From NCBI RefSeq assembly GCF_008831285.2, contig NC_045140.1, forward strand, positions 13,641,036 to 13,705,035: a stretch of 64,000 nt of DNA, in the 5' to 3' direction. A program made the translations under genes and the position numbers. This document shows positions 63,718-64,000 of this stretch, piece after piece (position 1 is the first letter of the stretch; each line of letters begins with the position of its first letter). This DNA comes from Nymphaea colorata. Taxonomy: Eukaryota; Streptophyta; Magnoliopsida; Nymphaeales; Nymphaeaceae. The notes below the pieces were generated by a model. That model searched no databases, was not told the DNA's origin, and saw only the letters and a list, made by a program, of their open reading frames with translations.

Positions 63718-64000
63718 CTGCTTGTACTGAAACTCGATGGCGTACGTGAGCAGCGCAGGCGTAATATCGCTCGCATCCGGCTGCGAGATAGAGAGGACAG
63801 TCGCCTTAGGCAATTCATCAAAGAACTACATTGGCTCCGGCCCCATCGAAATGAGCAACGAGATGAGGCAGCCAGGGGTGAATACTTCTTTTCTAAATCA
63901 AGTAATCCTAAGCAAGACTTCAAGCTTGGGTTCGAGCTTAGCAAAGCAAGAAGAAGAAGAATGACTTGCTGAAATTTGCAGTAGGGAAGAGAGAACTTCT

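Larger units (their letters stand above)
57599..63846 (-). pseudogene. Phospholipase D zeta pseudogene (PX-PH part)
   Basis: Five exon pieces lie in gene order on the minus strand. An exon-1 piece (63718-63846) has FDELPKATVLSIS and IEFQYKQ. A PX exon (61733-61801) has FFLHCALKKSAIIKEFHEKQ. A second PX exon (about 61330-61466) has VKECLQN and, in shifted frames, the acidic linker. Exon 59090-59247 has FLEASKLSFLPEYGPK. The PH exon (57599-57772) has VWAVLKPCFLAFLE and RVCLAKDTKEKNPLRCGF. Plant PLD zeta makes phosphatidic acid and acts in phosphate starvation and root-hair and vesicle traffic. Damage is clear: an in-frame TAG at 63826-63828, two single-base breaks in the second PX exon, and the frame break after KDD in 59090-59247. 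The exon carrying the GYLNHFLG segment was not found, and no HKD catalytic exon is present downstream. A copia element lies between exon 1 and the PX exons. Confidence 0.85.

Noticed and set aside
63737-63964. 75-codon plus-strand frame near the window end
   Set aside because: Antisense shadow of the PLD zeta exon 1 homology on the minus strand.

Overview
This window looks like nuclear DNA of a flowering plant. It holds intron-containing plant genes (a callose synthase, a zeta-type phospholipase D, a P-class pentatricopeptide protein), five Ty1/copia polyprotein remnants primed by initiator-Met tRNA, hAT transposons with BED/DUF659 transposase, many long (TA)n and (GA)n microsatellites and AT-rich intergenic DNA. 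No prokaryotic features, CRISPR arrays or tRNA genes were seen. The species cannot be named from the sequence.

Layout. 533-6847 is copy 1 of a 6.3-kb segmental duplication whose copy 2 lies at 53117-59449 in the same orientation. Both carry two exons of a broken phospholipase D zeta gene on the minus strand. 6998-14330 holds eight consecutive minus-strand exons of the N-terminal part of a callose synthase (CalS9/GSL10-like), with intact intron phases but one single-base deletion. The gene stops at the edge of the duplicated block, so its membrane and catalytic parts are missing here. 14202-30069 is a tandem duplication of one unit (callose synthase exon plus a ~3-kb solo LTR). In the first unit the solo LTR was later hit by a full-length copia element (14901-20279) and by a full-length hAT element (21622-25045). 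The second unit keeps the empty hAT target site.

30461-30763 is a small solo LTR. 33315-39519 contains two truncated copia elements facing away from a shared breakpoint near 37.79 kb. 40345-44500 holds a third degraded copia. 45340-47352 is the only gene that looks intact: a 670-residue PPR protein resembling Arabidopsis At1g13040. 47787-49954 is a large inverted repeat (247-bp arms) with a short non-autonomous hAT element nested in its loop, followed by a TCCGAATCC-rich tandem repeat. From 57599 to about 63.85 kb lies the more complete phospholipase D zeta pseudogene (exon 1, PX exons, PH exon), split by a fifth, internally deleted copia element at 61.85-63.6 kb.

The main interest is the readable order of events: solo LTR into an intron, tandem duplication of exon plus LTR, then two independent insertions, each with its target-site duplication; and a PLD zeta pseudogene whose shared frameshift predates its own segmental duplication. 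I found no convincing new molecular system. The strongest leads are the hAT family with dense 16-bp palindromic subterminal repeats, the phase-compatible callose synthase/PLD zeta junction, and the hairpin-forming inverted repeat.
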